64,000 nt of DNA, from NCBI GenBank assembly GCA_041603535.1, contig JBFIEE010000002.1:47830-111829 (forward strand), written 5' to 3'. Under the pieces are notes generated by a model. The model did not search any database. It was not told the DNA's origin and was given only the letters and a program-made list of their open reading frames with translations. This DNA is from HB2-32-21 sp041603535 (GTDB taxonomy: Bacteria; Pseudomonadota; Gammaproteobacteria; Pseudomonadales; Porticoccaceae). Shown here piece by piece: positions 18,235 to 26,036 of the stretch (positions within the stretch are counted from its first letter, which is position 1; each line of letters opens with the position of its first letter). A program made the translations under genes and the position numbers.

Positions 18235-19881
18235 TTAACGTTCAGAATCTCGCTCTGCTTTGATTAGCATTTCGCTATTTTCTTTATATTGATTCAAAGT
18301 GATAGTCTTTCGCTTTATTATTCTTTCTACCCGCTCCATACGACCGACCGGGACTTTCACCACTTCGGTATCCACAACGATATCGTTAGCCAGCTCGCCT
18401 TTAGGCCAGAAACTATTGCTGGATTTCAATTTCTTTTTAGGTTTTGATATAAAGCTTATAAACGCTCCAACTGATCTTATACCTTCCCGTGGAAAGCGTA
18501 TTGCCTGAATTACCTTTTTGTAAATATATCTGGATCGCAAATGAAACCTTGCGGTCGCCTTCCGACAAAACTCATCTAGCTCAACCGCATCAAGGTCGGG
18601 AAGATTAATGACACACCGGTGACTTCCGTCTTCGTTCAACCAATCGGAAAACTTGTCAGTTGCTAGCATGTTGCTGTCTTTGGCCCACTGATAGGCGCCA
18701 GTACCAGGATAAGGCATAACCGGGTAAAACTGTGCGCTATCGGGGTTCAATTTCACTGCGAGGTCGTAGGTCTTTTGCAAGCTTTGCCTCGTTTCTCCCG
18801 GAAATCCGACCATAAAACACCCATGCACCAACAAATCTAACTCTCTAGCAATATCCATAAACTTCCGCTGTTGCTCAAGTGTTTGGCCTTTCCTCATATT
18901 GACCAGGAGCGTTTCATCACCCGACTCAAACCCTGTTGCACACTCGCGCAAACCTGCGTCCTTCAGCGCCTGTAATGTCTCTCTATCGATATTTGTCCTA
19001 ATGTTGGCAAAGAAAGGCAGTGTAACGCCTCTTGCCTTTTTTAAACGCGCCACCTCACGAGCCCATTCTCTATCGGCAGTAAATGTATCATCCTCAAAAA
19101 CAATTTCACGAATTTCGGGCATATTTTCCTGAATCCACAACATCTCGCCGACTAAATGCGCCGGGCTTCGTGTTCGATAGCGATGCCCATGCATTACCTG
19201 GGGGTACACACAATAGAAGCATTTGGCTTTGCACCCACGCCCCCCTATCAACATCAACATTGGGTAGGTCGCAATAGTGAAACGGTAGTTCCTGGGTTTC
19301 AGAAACCGCTTATATATGGGGGCGATCCATGGCAATAAATCCATATTCTCTATAGGTGCTCGAAATGGACCCCGCTTGACCATTCCGTCTTCACGGTAGG
19401 CAAGCGCTGGGACACCCGATACTGCTGCCTTATTTTCTAACGCCGACAGCAAATCTACGACGGTCTGATCATATTCCCCAATAGCTATATAACTGAGTTG
19501 CCGGTTGTCCGCGAGTGTTTGTTCCCATTCCGCCGTCACATGGGTACCCACCATGACATACCTAGCGTCGAACCGTTGTTTCGCAAAAGCTACCGTGGCT
19601 AAATCATACTCAATACTAGCCGTGCTACTTTCCATCACAGCCACATCTGCTTTGAATTGCGCTATTACACTAACCATGCGCTCTCGAGAAATATCATCCG
19701 CCGGACAATCTAGCAGGTAAATGTGGTGGCCTGCCTGCTCCACCAACGCCGCACAATGCGCTAACCAATAAGGGTAGTACATTGTTCCGGATGAAATAAC
19801 ACCTGGACTGCGCTGAGATCGCGAATATTTATAGTCATTAAAAGGAGGGTTTATAAATATAATCCGCATTTTTTCCGCCAT
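18235..19881 (-). CDS. B12-binding-type radical SAM enzyme, HpnJ-like
   Basis: A 548-residue protein. Residues 1-150 resemble the cobalamin-binding Rossmann domain (RIIFINPPFNDYKYS, YYPYWLAHCAALVEQAGHH) but lack an obvious DxHxxG motif. Residues about 200-430 are a radical SAM barrel with the iron-sulfur motif GRGCKAKCFYC (C-x3-C-x2-C) and the downstream FEDDTFTADREWA, GFESGDETLLVNMRKG and GFPGETRQSL. The closest family I can recall is HpnJ-like, which remodels the sugar headgroup of hopanoids. No squalene-hopene cyclase is in the window, so the substrate is unknown. A basic C-terminal tail follows. It lies between the fusion gene and the polytopic membrane gene on one strand. Start MAEKMRII or MRII. 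Confidence 0.82.
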   Translation of the reverse strand: MAEKMRIIFINPPFNDYKYSRSQRSPGVISSGTMYYPYWLAHCAALVEQAGHHIYLLDCPADDISRERMVSVIAQFKADVAVMESSTASIEYDLATVAFAKQRFDARYVMVGTHVTAEWEQTLADNRQLSYIAIGEYDQTVVDLLSALENKAAVSGVPALAYREDGMVKRGPFRAPIENMDLLPWIAPIYKRFLKPRNYRFTIATYPMLMLIGGRGCKAKCFYCVYPQVMHGHRYRTRSPAHLVGEMLWIQENMPEIREIVFEDDTFTADREWAREVARLKKARGVTLPFFANIRTNIDRETLQALKDAGLRECATGFESGDETLLVNMRKGQTLEQQRKFMDIARELDLLVHGCFMVGFPGETRQSLQKTYDLAVKLNPDSAQFYPVMPYPGTGAYQWAKDSNMLATDKFSDWLNEDGSHRCVINLPDLDAVELDEFCRKATARFHLRSRYIYKKVIQAIRFPREGIRSVGAFISFISKPKKKLKSSNSFWPKGELANDIVVDTEVVKVPVGRMERVERIIKRKTITLNQYKENSEMLIKAERDSER

Positions 19882-20003
19882 CCTGTTATATGGATCGTTT
19901 ATTGAGTTGTCTTAAGCAGATCGCCATTTTTAACCATTTGCACTAAAAATATTCGCCTAAAATCTCAACATGCTAATCGCCAACCAGGGAGATTGACATA
20001 AAA

Positions 20004-21932
20004 CTAATTGCCTTCCTCCAATAATTCGCACTCCCTGTCATCTCTCTCGGCTTTACCCAAACTTTCTACAGTACCAAGGTAATAACGAGACATAGTCATT
20101 TCTTTGTCATAGTAAATCTCAGCTTTGCTGTTCGCCCAGAGTGTTACGCCCTGGCCTGGGAAGTATTTGGCGATAGTGGTACCCCACGAATTGATCGGCA
20201 TGCCAAAACCAGGAAACCAACCAGGGCAAAAACGTCTTATTTTATTGAACAGCGCGTCGATCGGGTACAAATGTTCTTTTTGTTGCTCCGCTGTCTCCTT
20301 GCTATAGGATAACGGGCAGCTAGCCAAATACTTGTAAAATTGGTCATTATCGCCCGCTTTGCTGTACGCAAATGAGGGGATAAGCTCGCACCCATCAACG
20401 TCCATGGTATAACCAAACTTCCTGTAACTGATCGCGTAAGCTCCCGCCATTTCTGTAAAACCTGGATTTGATAAACTGTCAGTTGGGGTTTTGAAAAGCG
20501 CCACTGTTTGACCAGAGAATTTCTCTGCCAGCCCATCCATTCTCGCTTCTACCGCGGCATTGTCCACTGGGAGGCCGCTGCGGATATTGACAAAGACCGA
20601 TCCGGGATTAACGTCCTTTACCAGAAAAGAATAGGACAACCGATCCCCGGTTAGGTATAGATGCGCCTTTTTTTGATGAGTTTCTGGCACCTCAAATCCA
20701 AACCAGTCGTCCGTCCACAAGTCCTTTGCTATTCGCTCCAACCCAACCGAATTAATTACAACGCCCTGCATGATCACTAATATTAGCGAAACTGTACACG
20801 CCGCACTGCGGCCAAATAAGGATTTAAGTAATAAATAGAGCAGTGATCCCACCATAAAAAATAGCAGGTATCCGTAGCGCACATTACCTGACGAGAACGC
20901 CCACAGTGTAAACATCGTGACATAGGACAGTACAAACAATAACTCACGCGATGGTTTTTTTGTCATCACGAACGTTCTTGTGCCCAGGTACACAAAGGGC
21001 AGTGACAACACCATCAGGGGTGCGATGCGAAAATCAGGTGCTATTTTTTCAAAATAGAGCCACCTTAAAGGCAATGCCATTTTTAACGGGAAAAGCGCTA
21101 GCTCTTTTATCGACTCTATTCTAAACCGCCCATCCAGATAACCTTCTAGAGGATAATAAGGTGATTTAAAAATGCCGTTAAAATGCGGGAACAGGGGATT
21201 ACCAAATTGTGCCCACATTTGCAGCATCCACGAACCTGCCGAAGTTAAAAACCCGAGGACACCGGCAAGCCCACACACCAGAAGTAGCTTTATACATTTC
21301 CATAAGCCGTAATTGAAATACGTATAAGCCACTGTGAATAGGGCATAGCCTACACAAAAAATCAGACCGGAAAGCTTCAAGCCGGCGGCAAAACCCATAA
21401 AGAATGCGGAGCCCCCCCAAAACAGCAGACTTGTGGCGCTGGTCGCACGCAATAGCAAAAAGACAGATAGAAGCTGGAAAATTGTTTGAATCAAATCGCC
21501 GTGGGAGGCGCCAATCAACTGTAAAAATGGCAAAAATGCGATACTTAATGCCAGTACCAGTATCCGTTCCTTAAATTGCTCTTTGCCCCATCCAAGCAAC
21601 TCGCCACCAATCAGGTATAACAAGCTTATATTGAGTGAATGGATAAGTGCGAGGACTGACGCCACCGCAATAGTATGCCAATCGCTCCACACCATAAGGA
21701 AAAAGGCTACGTACATCAGCGGATTGGTGTAGCCGACCGATCCCGATGGAAAGAAGTCCTGGGCAGCCCTGTCGTGCCAGTAAGCGTGGCCGACGTAGTA
21801 ATGGTAGTTGATAGAATCCCAGCTTAGGTCTCTACCAAATACGTAGTTGACCATAAGACAAAACATCGCGGCCAGAAACCATGCGGCGGCTTTTTCAAAG
21901 CGGTATTCATCATTGAGGCGAAGAGCATCCAT
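20004..21932 (-). CDS. Large polytopic membrane protein, probable GT-C-type glycosyltransferase
   Basis: About 642 residues. The first 400 hold around ten hydrophobic helices; the last 250 are mostly soluble. An acidic first loop with WDSINYHYYVGHAYWHDRAA follows helix 1, the place where GT-C enzymes put catalytic acidic residues, so a polyprenyl-phosphate-sugar-dependent transferase is likely. I cannot assign a donor or acceptor. The start MDALRL is preferred because of an AAGGA site nine bases upstream. GTG at 21971, overlapping the stop of the GT2 gene by one base, is the alternative and would add 13 residues. The pairing with an upstream polyprenyl-phosphate-sugar-synthase-like GT2 supports the role. 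Confidence 0.7.
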   Translation of the reverse strand: MDALRLNDEYRFEKAAAWFLAAMFCLMVNYVFGRDLSWDSINYHYYVGHAYWHDRAAQDFFPSGSVGYTNPLMYVAFFLMVWSDWHTIAVASVLALIHSLNISLLYLIGGELLGWGKEQFKERILVLALSIAFLPFLQLIGASHGDLIQTIFQLLSVFLLLRATSATSLLFWGGSAFFMGFAAGLKLSGLIFCVGYALFTVAYTYFNYGLWKCIKLLLVCGLAGVLGFLTSAGSWMLQMWAQFGNPLFPHFNGIFKSPYYPLEGYLDGRFRIESIKELALFPLKMALPLRWLYFEKIAPDFRIAPLMVLSLPFVYLGTRTFVMTKKPSRELLFVLSYVTMFTLWAFSSGNVRYGYLLFFMVGSLLYLLLKSLFGRSAACTVSLILVIMQGVVINSVGLERIAKDLWTDDWFGFEVPETHQKKAHLYLTGDRLSYSFLVKDVNPGSVFVNIRSGLPVDNAAVEARMDGLAEKFSGQTVALFKTPTDSLSNPGFTEMAGAYAISYRKFGYTMDVDGCELIPSFAYSKAGDNDQFYKYLASCPLSYSKETAEQQKEHLYPIDALFNKIRRFCPGWFPGFGMPINSWGTTIAKYFPGQGVTLWANSKAEIYYDKEMTMSRYYLGTVESLGKAERDDRECELLEEGN

Positions 21933-21970
21933 TAAGTACTTTTCCTTATGATCACCAAACAATTGGGCCA

Positions 21971-23131
21971 CTATTTTTTGCTGTAGAACTCGATCACATT
22001 AAAATAGAACGACAGGGCAACTGACTGCGCACCGGTAACAATAAATATAATGGCATAGACCACCGTGCCGATGGTTTCTTCAAGGTTTTGCGCGGAATAG
22101 TTCAGGCTTGCCCAGTGGCCCAGGGAGTTAAACGCAAAATATAAACCCAGAATCATCAAGCCAAAGCCGAACCCGATGCCCCTTTCAACGGTAAACGATC
22201 GCCACAGTTTTTCGAGGCGGGGCTTTTCTTTTAATACGCCGAAGCGGCTACCCAGGGTCCGCGCCACAATTGACATGCCCAATAGCAGATGACCAAGGAT
22301 GATTGCGGCGCCGCCATACAGCATGGTTTGCGGACCAAGGCCGAGCCGACGGGCCAGCGGAAAGGCTGTTTCGATACCAGCGATGATGGCTATGCCGGCC
22401 AACATTAGCAGTAAGCCGGGATACAAAAACAGCCAGCGCGGGCTCAGCATCAATAAAAACCGCAGGTGCCGCCAGCCGTCACGCCAGGTCCGTAAATGGG
22501 GCTCCCGGTCCCGACCGTCGACGCTCAGGGTTGTTGGCACTTCGGTGATACGCAGATGGTTTATCGTCGCCTTGACCACCATTTCACTGGCAAACTCCAT
22601 ACCGTCCGTGGTCAGGTTGAGCGCCATAATTTTCTGGCGGTTAAAACCGCGCAACCCGCAGTGGAAATCCCCTACCTTGACGTTGTACATAATCCGGCCT
22701 ATCGCGCTCAATACCGGGTTCCCCAGGTATTTATGCAAAAACGGCATTGCGCCGTCTTGTATCCCGCCCTTAAAGCGATTACCCATCACCAGGTCGTAGT
22801 TCTCCCGCAGCCTGATGATGAAGGGTTCCAGATCAGCAAAATTATAACTGTCATCAGCATCGCCCATAATCACATAGGTGCCCCGGGCGCTGGCGATGCC
22901 GGCTTTTAGCGCCGCACCGTAACCGCGCTCGGCCACCGCTATGACGCGCGCGCCGTGTTGTTCAGCTACTGAACGGGAATCATCGGTTGAGCCGTTGTCT
23001 GCTATCAGCACCTCACCGTTGATGCCGTGGTCACGAAAAAAGGCCAATGCCTTGCTAATACAAACGGGCAGGGTTCGAGATTCGTTTAAACACGGCATTA
23101 AAATGGACAGCTCAGGATCTGCCTCAGCCAT
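21971..23131 (-). CDS. Family-2 glycosyltransferase with C-terminal membrane helices (DPM1-like)
   Basis: Probably loads a sugar onto undecaprenyl (polyprenyl) phosphate at the cytoplasmic face. The catalytic domain covers about 1-225: LSILMPCLNESRTL, IADNGSTDDSRSVAE, GYGAALKAGI, metal-binding MGDADDSYNF and GDFHCGLRGFNR. Four or so membrane helices follow from about 240. About 386 residues from the start MAEADPE (GGAG upstream); an ATG six codons earlier is possible. It starts only 22 bases after the pilA stem-loop terminator, so it is first in the accessory block and is likely read from pilA or from a promoter inside pilA. Sugar specificity is unknown. Confidence 0.88.
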   Translation of the reverse strand: MAEADPELSILMPCLNESRTLPVCISKALAFFRDHGINGEVLIADNGSTDDSRSVAEQHGARVIAVAERGYGAALKAGIASARGTYVIMGDADDSYNFADLEPFIIRLRENYDLVMGNRFKGGIQDGAMPFLHKYLGNPVLSAIGRIMYNVKVGDFHCGLRGFNRQKIMALNLTTDGMEFASEMVVKATINHLRITEVPTTLSVDGRDREPHLRTWRDGWRHLRFLLMLSPRWLFLYPGLLLMLAGIAIIAGIETAFPLARRLGLGPQTMLYGGAAIILGHLLLGMSIVARTLGSRFGVLKEKPRLEKLWRSFTVERGIGFGFGLMILGLYFAFNSLGHWASLNYSAQNLEETIGTVVYAIIFIVTGAQSVALSFYFNVIEFYSKK

Positions 23132-23153
23132 AGTTAGTGCTCCATACACAAGA

Positions 23154-23173
23154 AAGGCACCCGAAGGTGCCTT
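23154..23173 (-). terminator. Stem-loop after pilA, candidate leaky terminator
   Basis: Perfect 8-bp stem AAGGCACC/GGTGCCTT around a TTCG tetraloop, followed on minus by an interrupted T-run (CTTTCTTGTG). It sits 29 bases past the pilA stop and 22 bases before the GT2 start. The weak U-tract suggests partial read-through. Confidence 0.8.
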
Positions 23174-23202
23174 GGTGAAGACTTGCGATTAAGCAAATAT
23201 AA

Positions 23203-23718
23203 TTACTTACACGAGCCTGGGAGATATTTAACCGGTATTGGATTAGCGGAACCCGGCTCACATAAAAATTTGAATATCTGAATCCCGGTGCCATAGTCGG
23301 ATGTTTGAGCGGCGTTCGAGTCATCTACGTAAGGAACCAGGTCAACCGTCTTGGCATCAACGTTAGTATCGCCAAAGTTCTGGGTCGTTACAGTAATCTT
23401 GCCCGTGCCATCGGTACTGATGGATTTGACGTATTTGGTTATGCCAGAACCAGGGTTCGCCTCACCACAGCCCCAACCATCGGTGGTTGGCGAGGTCGCT
23501 CCGCTTGGCGCTGTCTGGTAGGCTTCCGAAATCGTCGTACGACACTGACTGGTGGCGAGGATAACTTCGGACATCTTCGACTTGATAATGTAGTCCTGGT
23601 AGGCGGGCAGCGCCACGGCGGCCAGAATTCCGATAATGGCTACCACGATCATTAGTTCGATCAATGTAAAGCCCTGTTGTAGCTTTTGTTGCATGTGTCG
23701 CATATTTTGCTGTTGCAT
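23203..23718 (-). CDS. pilA: Type IV major pilin PilA
   Basis: Structural subunit of the type IV pilus. The prepilin cleavage site QQG^FTLIELMIVVAIIGIL is intact, with glutamate at +5, and the hydrophobic spine continues through AAVALPAYQDYI. Four cysteines follow: SQCRT, WGCGE and the C-terminal pair in FLCEPG and PGSCK, with 16 residues between the last two, the usual disulfide-bonded D-region. The first ATG has an excellent AAGGAG ribosome site and gives a 16-residue leader, long for a type IVa pilin. Internal ATGs at codons 6 and 9 lack one. Mature length about 155 residues. A sigma54-type promoter lies upstream and a stem-loop downstream. Confidence 0.95.
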   Translation of the reverse strand: MQQQNMRHMQQKLQQGFTLIELMIVVAIIGILAAVALPAYQDYIIKSKMSEVILATSQCRTTISEAYQTAPSGATSPTTDGWGCGEANPGSGITKYVKSISTDGTGKITVTTQNFGDTNVDAKTVDLVPYVDDSNAAQTSDYGTGIQIFKFLCEPGSANPIPVKYLPGSCK

Positions 23719-23779
23719 TTTAAATCTCCTTGATAAAAATTGTTAGTTGACGCAGCGTATGGTCAGCATAAGGGTCATA

Positions 23780-23795
23780 TACACCTTCCGTGCCA
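23780..23795 (-). promoter_or_regulatory. Sigma54-type promoter of pilA
   Basis: TGGCACGGAAGGTGTA on minus matches the RpoN consensus TGGCACG-N4-TTGCW in the full -24 half, with the invariant GG, and in three of five -12 bases (GTGTA; the C is T). Spacing is exact. It predicts a start near 23769, about 50 bases before the pilA ATG. RpoN control of pilA is established in Pseudomonas. Confidence 0.75.
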
Positions 23796-23882
23796 GTTTA
23801 TTTTTTTCCATGTTATTGAATATGTTATAGAAACACCTTGGGCCTTCTTCTACCAACTGGCGGGGATTTTTTGGCCTGTGAT

Positions 23883-23897
23883 TGACAAAATTTGTCA
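23883..23897. promoter_or_regulatory. Palindrome upstream of the pilA promoter, candidate PilR site
   Basis: TGACAAA-N-TTTGTCA is a perfect inverted repeat, 88 bases upstream of the -24 element, about -120 from the predicted transcript start. That is where an RpoN enhancer-binding protein would bind. The half-site includes TGTC, the core reported for PilR. Confidence 0.55.
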
Positions 23898-23949
23898 CAA
23901 ACACGCCACAAACCGCCCCTTGCGCGCAAGACTAGGCAGTGAGGATGCG

Positions 23950-24021
23950 GTTATAGTTAGGGTCTGAGTTAAAGCAATAGTTAAGGTTAAGGTTATAGCT
24001 AAAATTATAGTTAATGTAATA
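23950..24021. repeat. 12-bp degenerate tandem repeat, six copies
   Basis: Six head-to-tail units of 12 bases with consensus GTTAWAGTTAWR; every unit begins with G and keeps the register exactly. Intergenic, between pilA and pilB. Confidence 0.85.
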
Positions 24022-24152
24022 CCTTGAAAATAAAGCCTAGCGTAGTAGACTTGCTCATGTTTTATTCCGTTTTGGCGTACTGACGACAGGCGGATACAGG
24101 CTGTGCGTTTTAAGTGGAAAGCGAGCCCGATAATGGCCCAATAATGAAAGTC

Positions 24153-24200
24153 GAGCCTAATGAAGACAGAAGCTCATGAAGATCGAAGCTCATAAAAATA
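24153..24200. repeat. 16-bp tandem repeat, three clear copies
   Basis: Units start at 24153, 24169 and 24185. The last two share GAAGCTCAT then diverge; the first matches at 11 of 16 positions. More decayed copies appear to extend back to about 24121. It ends about 105 bases before pilB. Confidence 0.75.
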
Positions 24201-24304
24201 CACACAAACACCGCAAAGCCCTGCCGCCAGTTATATTAAGGGTTAAGGACCAAATACTAGAAACCAGACGCCATGAATACTCGTTCATTTAACACGCGGC
24301 GATC

Positions 24305-26032
24305 ATGAACGCCAAAAACACTGTCCTCCGTGGCCTGCCGTTGCGCCTGGTTACTGATGCGCTACTCGATGAGCACGCGGCCCTCGCCGCGCTCAAGGTC
24401 TGCGAACGGGAGGGCGTATCGCTGACCCAGCACCTCGTTGAAATCAACGCATTGACTGCCTACCAGATCGCCAGCGTGACTGCCCAGGAATTTGGTGTGC
24501 CGTTTTTTGATTTGAGCTGCCTCAACGCCGCCTCCTGCCCGCGTCGGCTGGTGGACAATCAACTGCTGGCCAAGCATAACGCCCTGCCACTCGCCTTTAA
24601 GGCGAACCGCCTGCAAGTTGCCATGTGCGACCCCACCGATCAGCATGCCATCAACGAAATCCGCTTTCATATTGGCACCACGGTGGAACCGATTGTCGTC
24701 GAATACGACAAGTTGAAAGTTGCGCTGGATAATTATATCGAGAGCAACGAAGAGGACATGGGGCGCGCGCTGGGCGACCTCAACGATGTCCAGCTGGACG
24801 GCCTTGAGCTTGATACCGAGGAAAAAGACCAGGATGACGGGGTTGGTACATCGGACGTAGACGACGCCCCAATCGTCCGATTTGTTAACAGGCTGCTGCT
24901 CGACGCCATCAAGAAAGGCTCCTCGGACATTCACTTCGAACCCTATGAAAACAGTTATCGGATTCGCTTTCGCACCGATGGCATACTTGAAGAAATTAAC
25001 CGTCCGCCGATCAATCTGGCGAGCCGCTTCGCCGCGCGGCTCAAGGTGATGTCGCGCATGGATATCTCGGAAAGGCGGATACCCCAGGATGGCAGGGTCA
25101 AGCTGAAGTTATCCAAAACTCGGTCGATCGACTTTCGTGTCAACACATTGCCCACCCAGTACGGCGAAAAAATCGTCCTGCGTATACTCGACCCTACCAG
25201 CGCGCAGATGGGCATCGAGGCCCTGGGCTATGAGCCGGATCAAAAAGAGGCGTATCTCAAAACGCTGCACCAGCCTCAGGGCATGATCCTGGTAACCGGC
25301 CCAACAGGTTCAGGAAAAACGGTCTCACTGTACACGGGGTTAAATATTCTCAATACCCCGGAGCTTAATATCTCGACGGCGGAAGACCCGGTAGAAATTA
25401 ACCTGGAGGGCATTAACCAGGTGCAGGTCAATGCCCGGGTGGGCCTCACCTTTGCCGTTGCCCTGCGGGCTTTCCTTCGCCAGGATCCCGATGTGGTGAT
25501 GGTGGGGGAGATCCGTGACCTCGAAACGGCGGAAATCGCAGTCAAGGCCGCGCAAACCGGCCACATGGTGCTCTCCACCCTGCACACCAACAGCGCCCCG
25601 GAAACCATCACCCGCCTGCTCAATATGGGGGTGCCGTCATTTAATGTGGCGACCTCGGTGAGCCTGATTATCGCCCAGCGCCTGGCGCGGCGGCTGTGCC
25701 AGGCGTGCAAGGTTCGTGCGGATGAGGTGCCTGACAAGGTGCTCATTGAAGCCGGTTTTGAGTCAATTAATATTCCGCTTGATGCCGTCCAGCTGTATCA
25801 CCCGGTGGGCTGCGAGAAGTGTGTCCGCGGCTACAAGGGCCGGGTTGGCATCTACGAGGTGCTGAAAATGAGCCCGGCCATTGCCCGAATCATTATGGAA
25901 GGCGGCAGCTCGCTGGACATTGCCCAACAGGCCGGCCAGGAAGGTTTCAGAACTTTGCGCCAGTCGGCACTAAAAAAGGCGGCCGAAGGTATAATCGGGC
26001 TGGAAGAGGTCAATCGCGTAACAACGGAGTGA
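24305..26032 (+). CDS. pilB: Type IV pilus extension ATPase PilB
   Basis: Hexameric cytosolic motor that drives pilin polymerisation. 575 residues: an N-terminal MshEN/GSPII_E domain (about 1-150), then the motor with Walker A GPTGSGKTVSLYTGL, the Asp box, Walker B GEIRDLETAEIA, and the His box GHMVLSTLHTN. The zinc-binding cysteines CQAC and CEKC near the C terminus are present, as in extension rather than retraction ATPases (PilT lacks them). Ribosome site weak. It begins the pilBCD operon; pilC starts five bases after its stop. Confidence 0.97.
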   Translation: MNAKNTVLRGLPLRLVTDALLDEHAALAALKVCEREGVSLTQHLVEINALTAYQIASVTAQEFGVPFFDLSCLNAASCPRRLVDNQLLAKHNALPLAFKANRLQVAMCDPTDQHAINEIRFHIGTTVEPIVVEYDKLKVALDNYIESNEEDMGRALGDLNDVQLDGLELDTEEKDQDDGVGTSDVDDAPIVRFVNRLLLDAIKKGSSDIHFEPYENSYRIRFRTDGILEEINRPPINLASRFAARLKVMSRMDISERRIPQDGRVKLKLSKTRSIDFRVNTLPTQYGEKIVLRILDPTSAQMGIEALGYEPDQKEAYLKTLHQPQGMILVTGPTGSGKTVSLYTGLNILNTPELNISTAEDPVEINLEGINQVQVNARVGLTFAVALRAFLRQDPDVVMVGEIRDLETAEIAVKAAQTGHMVLSTLHTNSAPETITRLLNMGVPSFNVATSVSLIIAQRLARRLCQACKVRADEVPDKVLIEAGFESINIPLDAVQLYHPVGCEKCVRGYKGRVGIYEVLKMSPAIARIIMEGGSSLDIAQQAGQEGFRTLRQSALKKAAEGIIGLEEVNRVTTE

Positions 26033-26036
26033 AGGC

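Larger units (their letters stand above)
23719..24304. other. Divergent pilA-pilB intergenic region
   Basis: A 586-base gap. Its left part holds the pilA control region (sigma54-type promoter, palindrome), the middle a 12-bp tandem repeat and the right a 16-bp tandem repeat just before pilB. An 11-codon frame starting at ATG 24272 ends in a TGA that overlaps the pilB start codon (ATGA), but has no ribosome site. Confidence 0.7.

Noticed and set aside
15077..19881. Hopanoid cluster (hpn)
   Set aside because: The radical SAM and flippase-like proteins resemble HpnJ/HpnL, but no cyclase, HpnC/D/E/H or HpnK is present, so the label is not justified.
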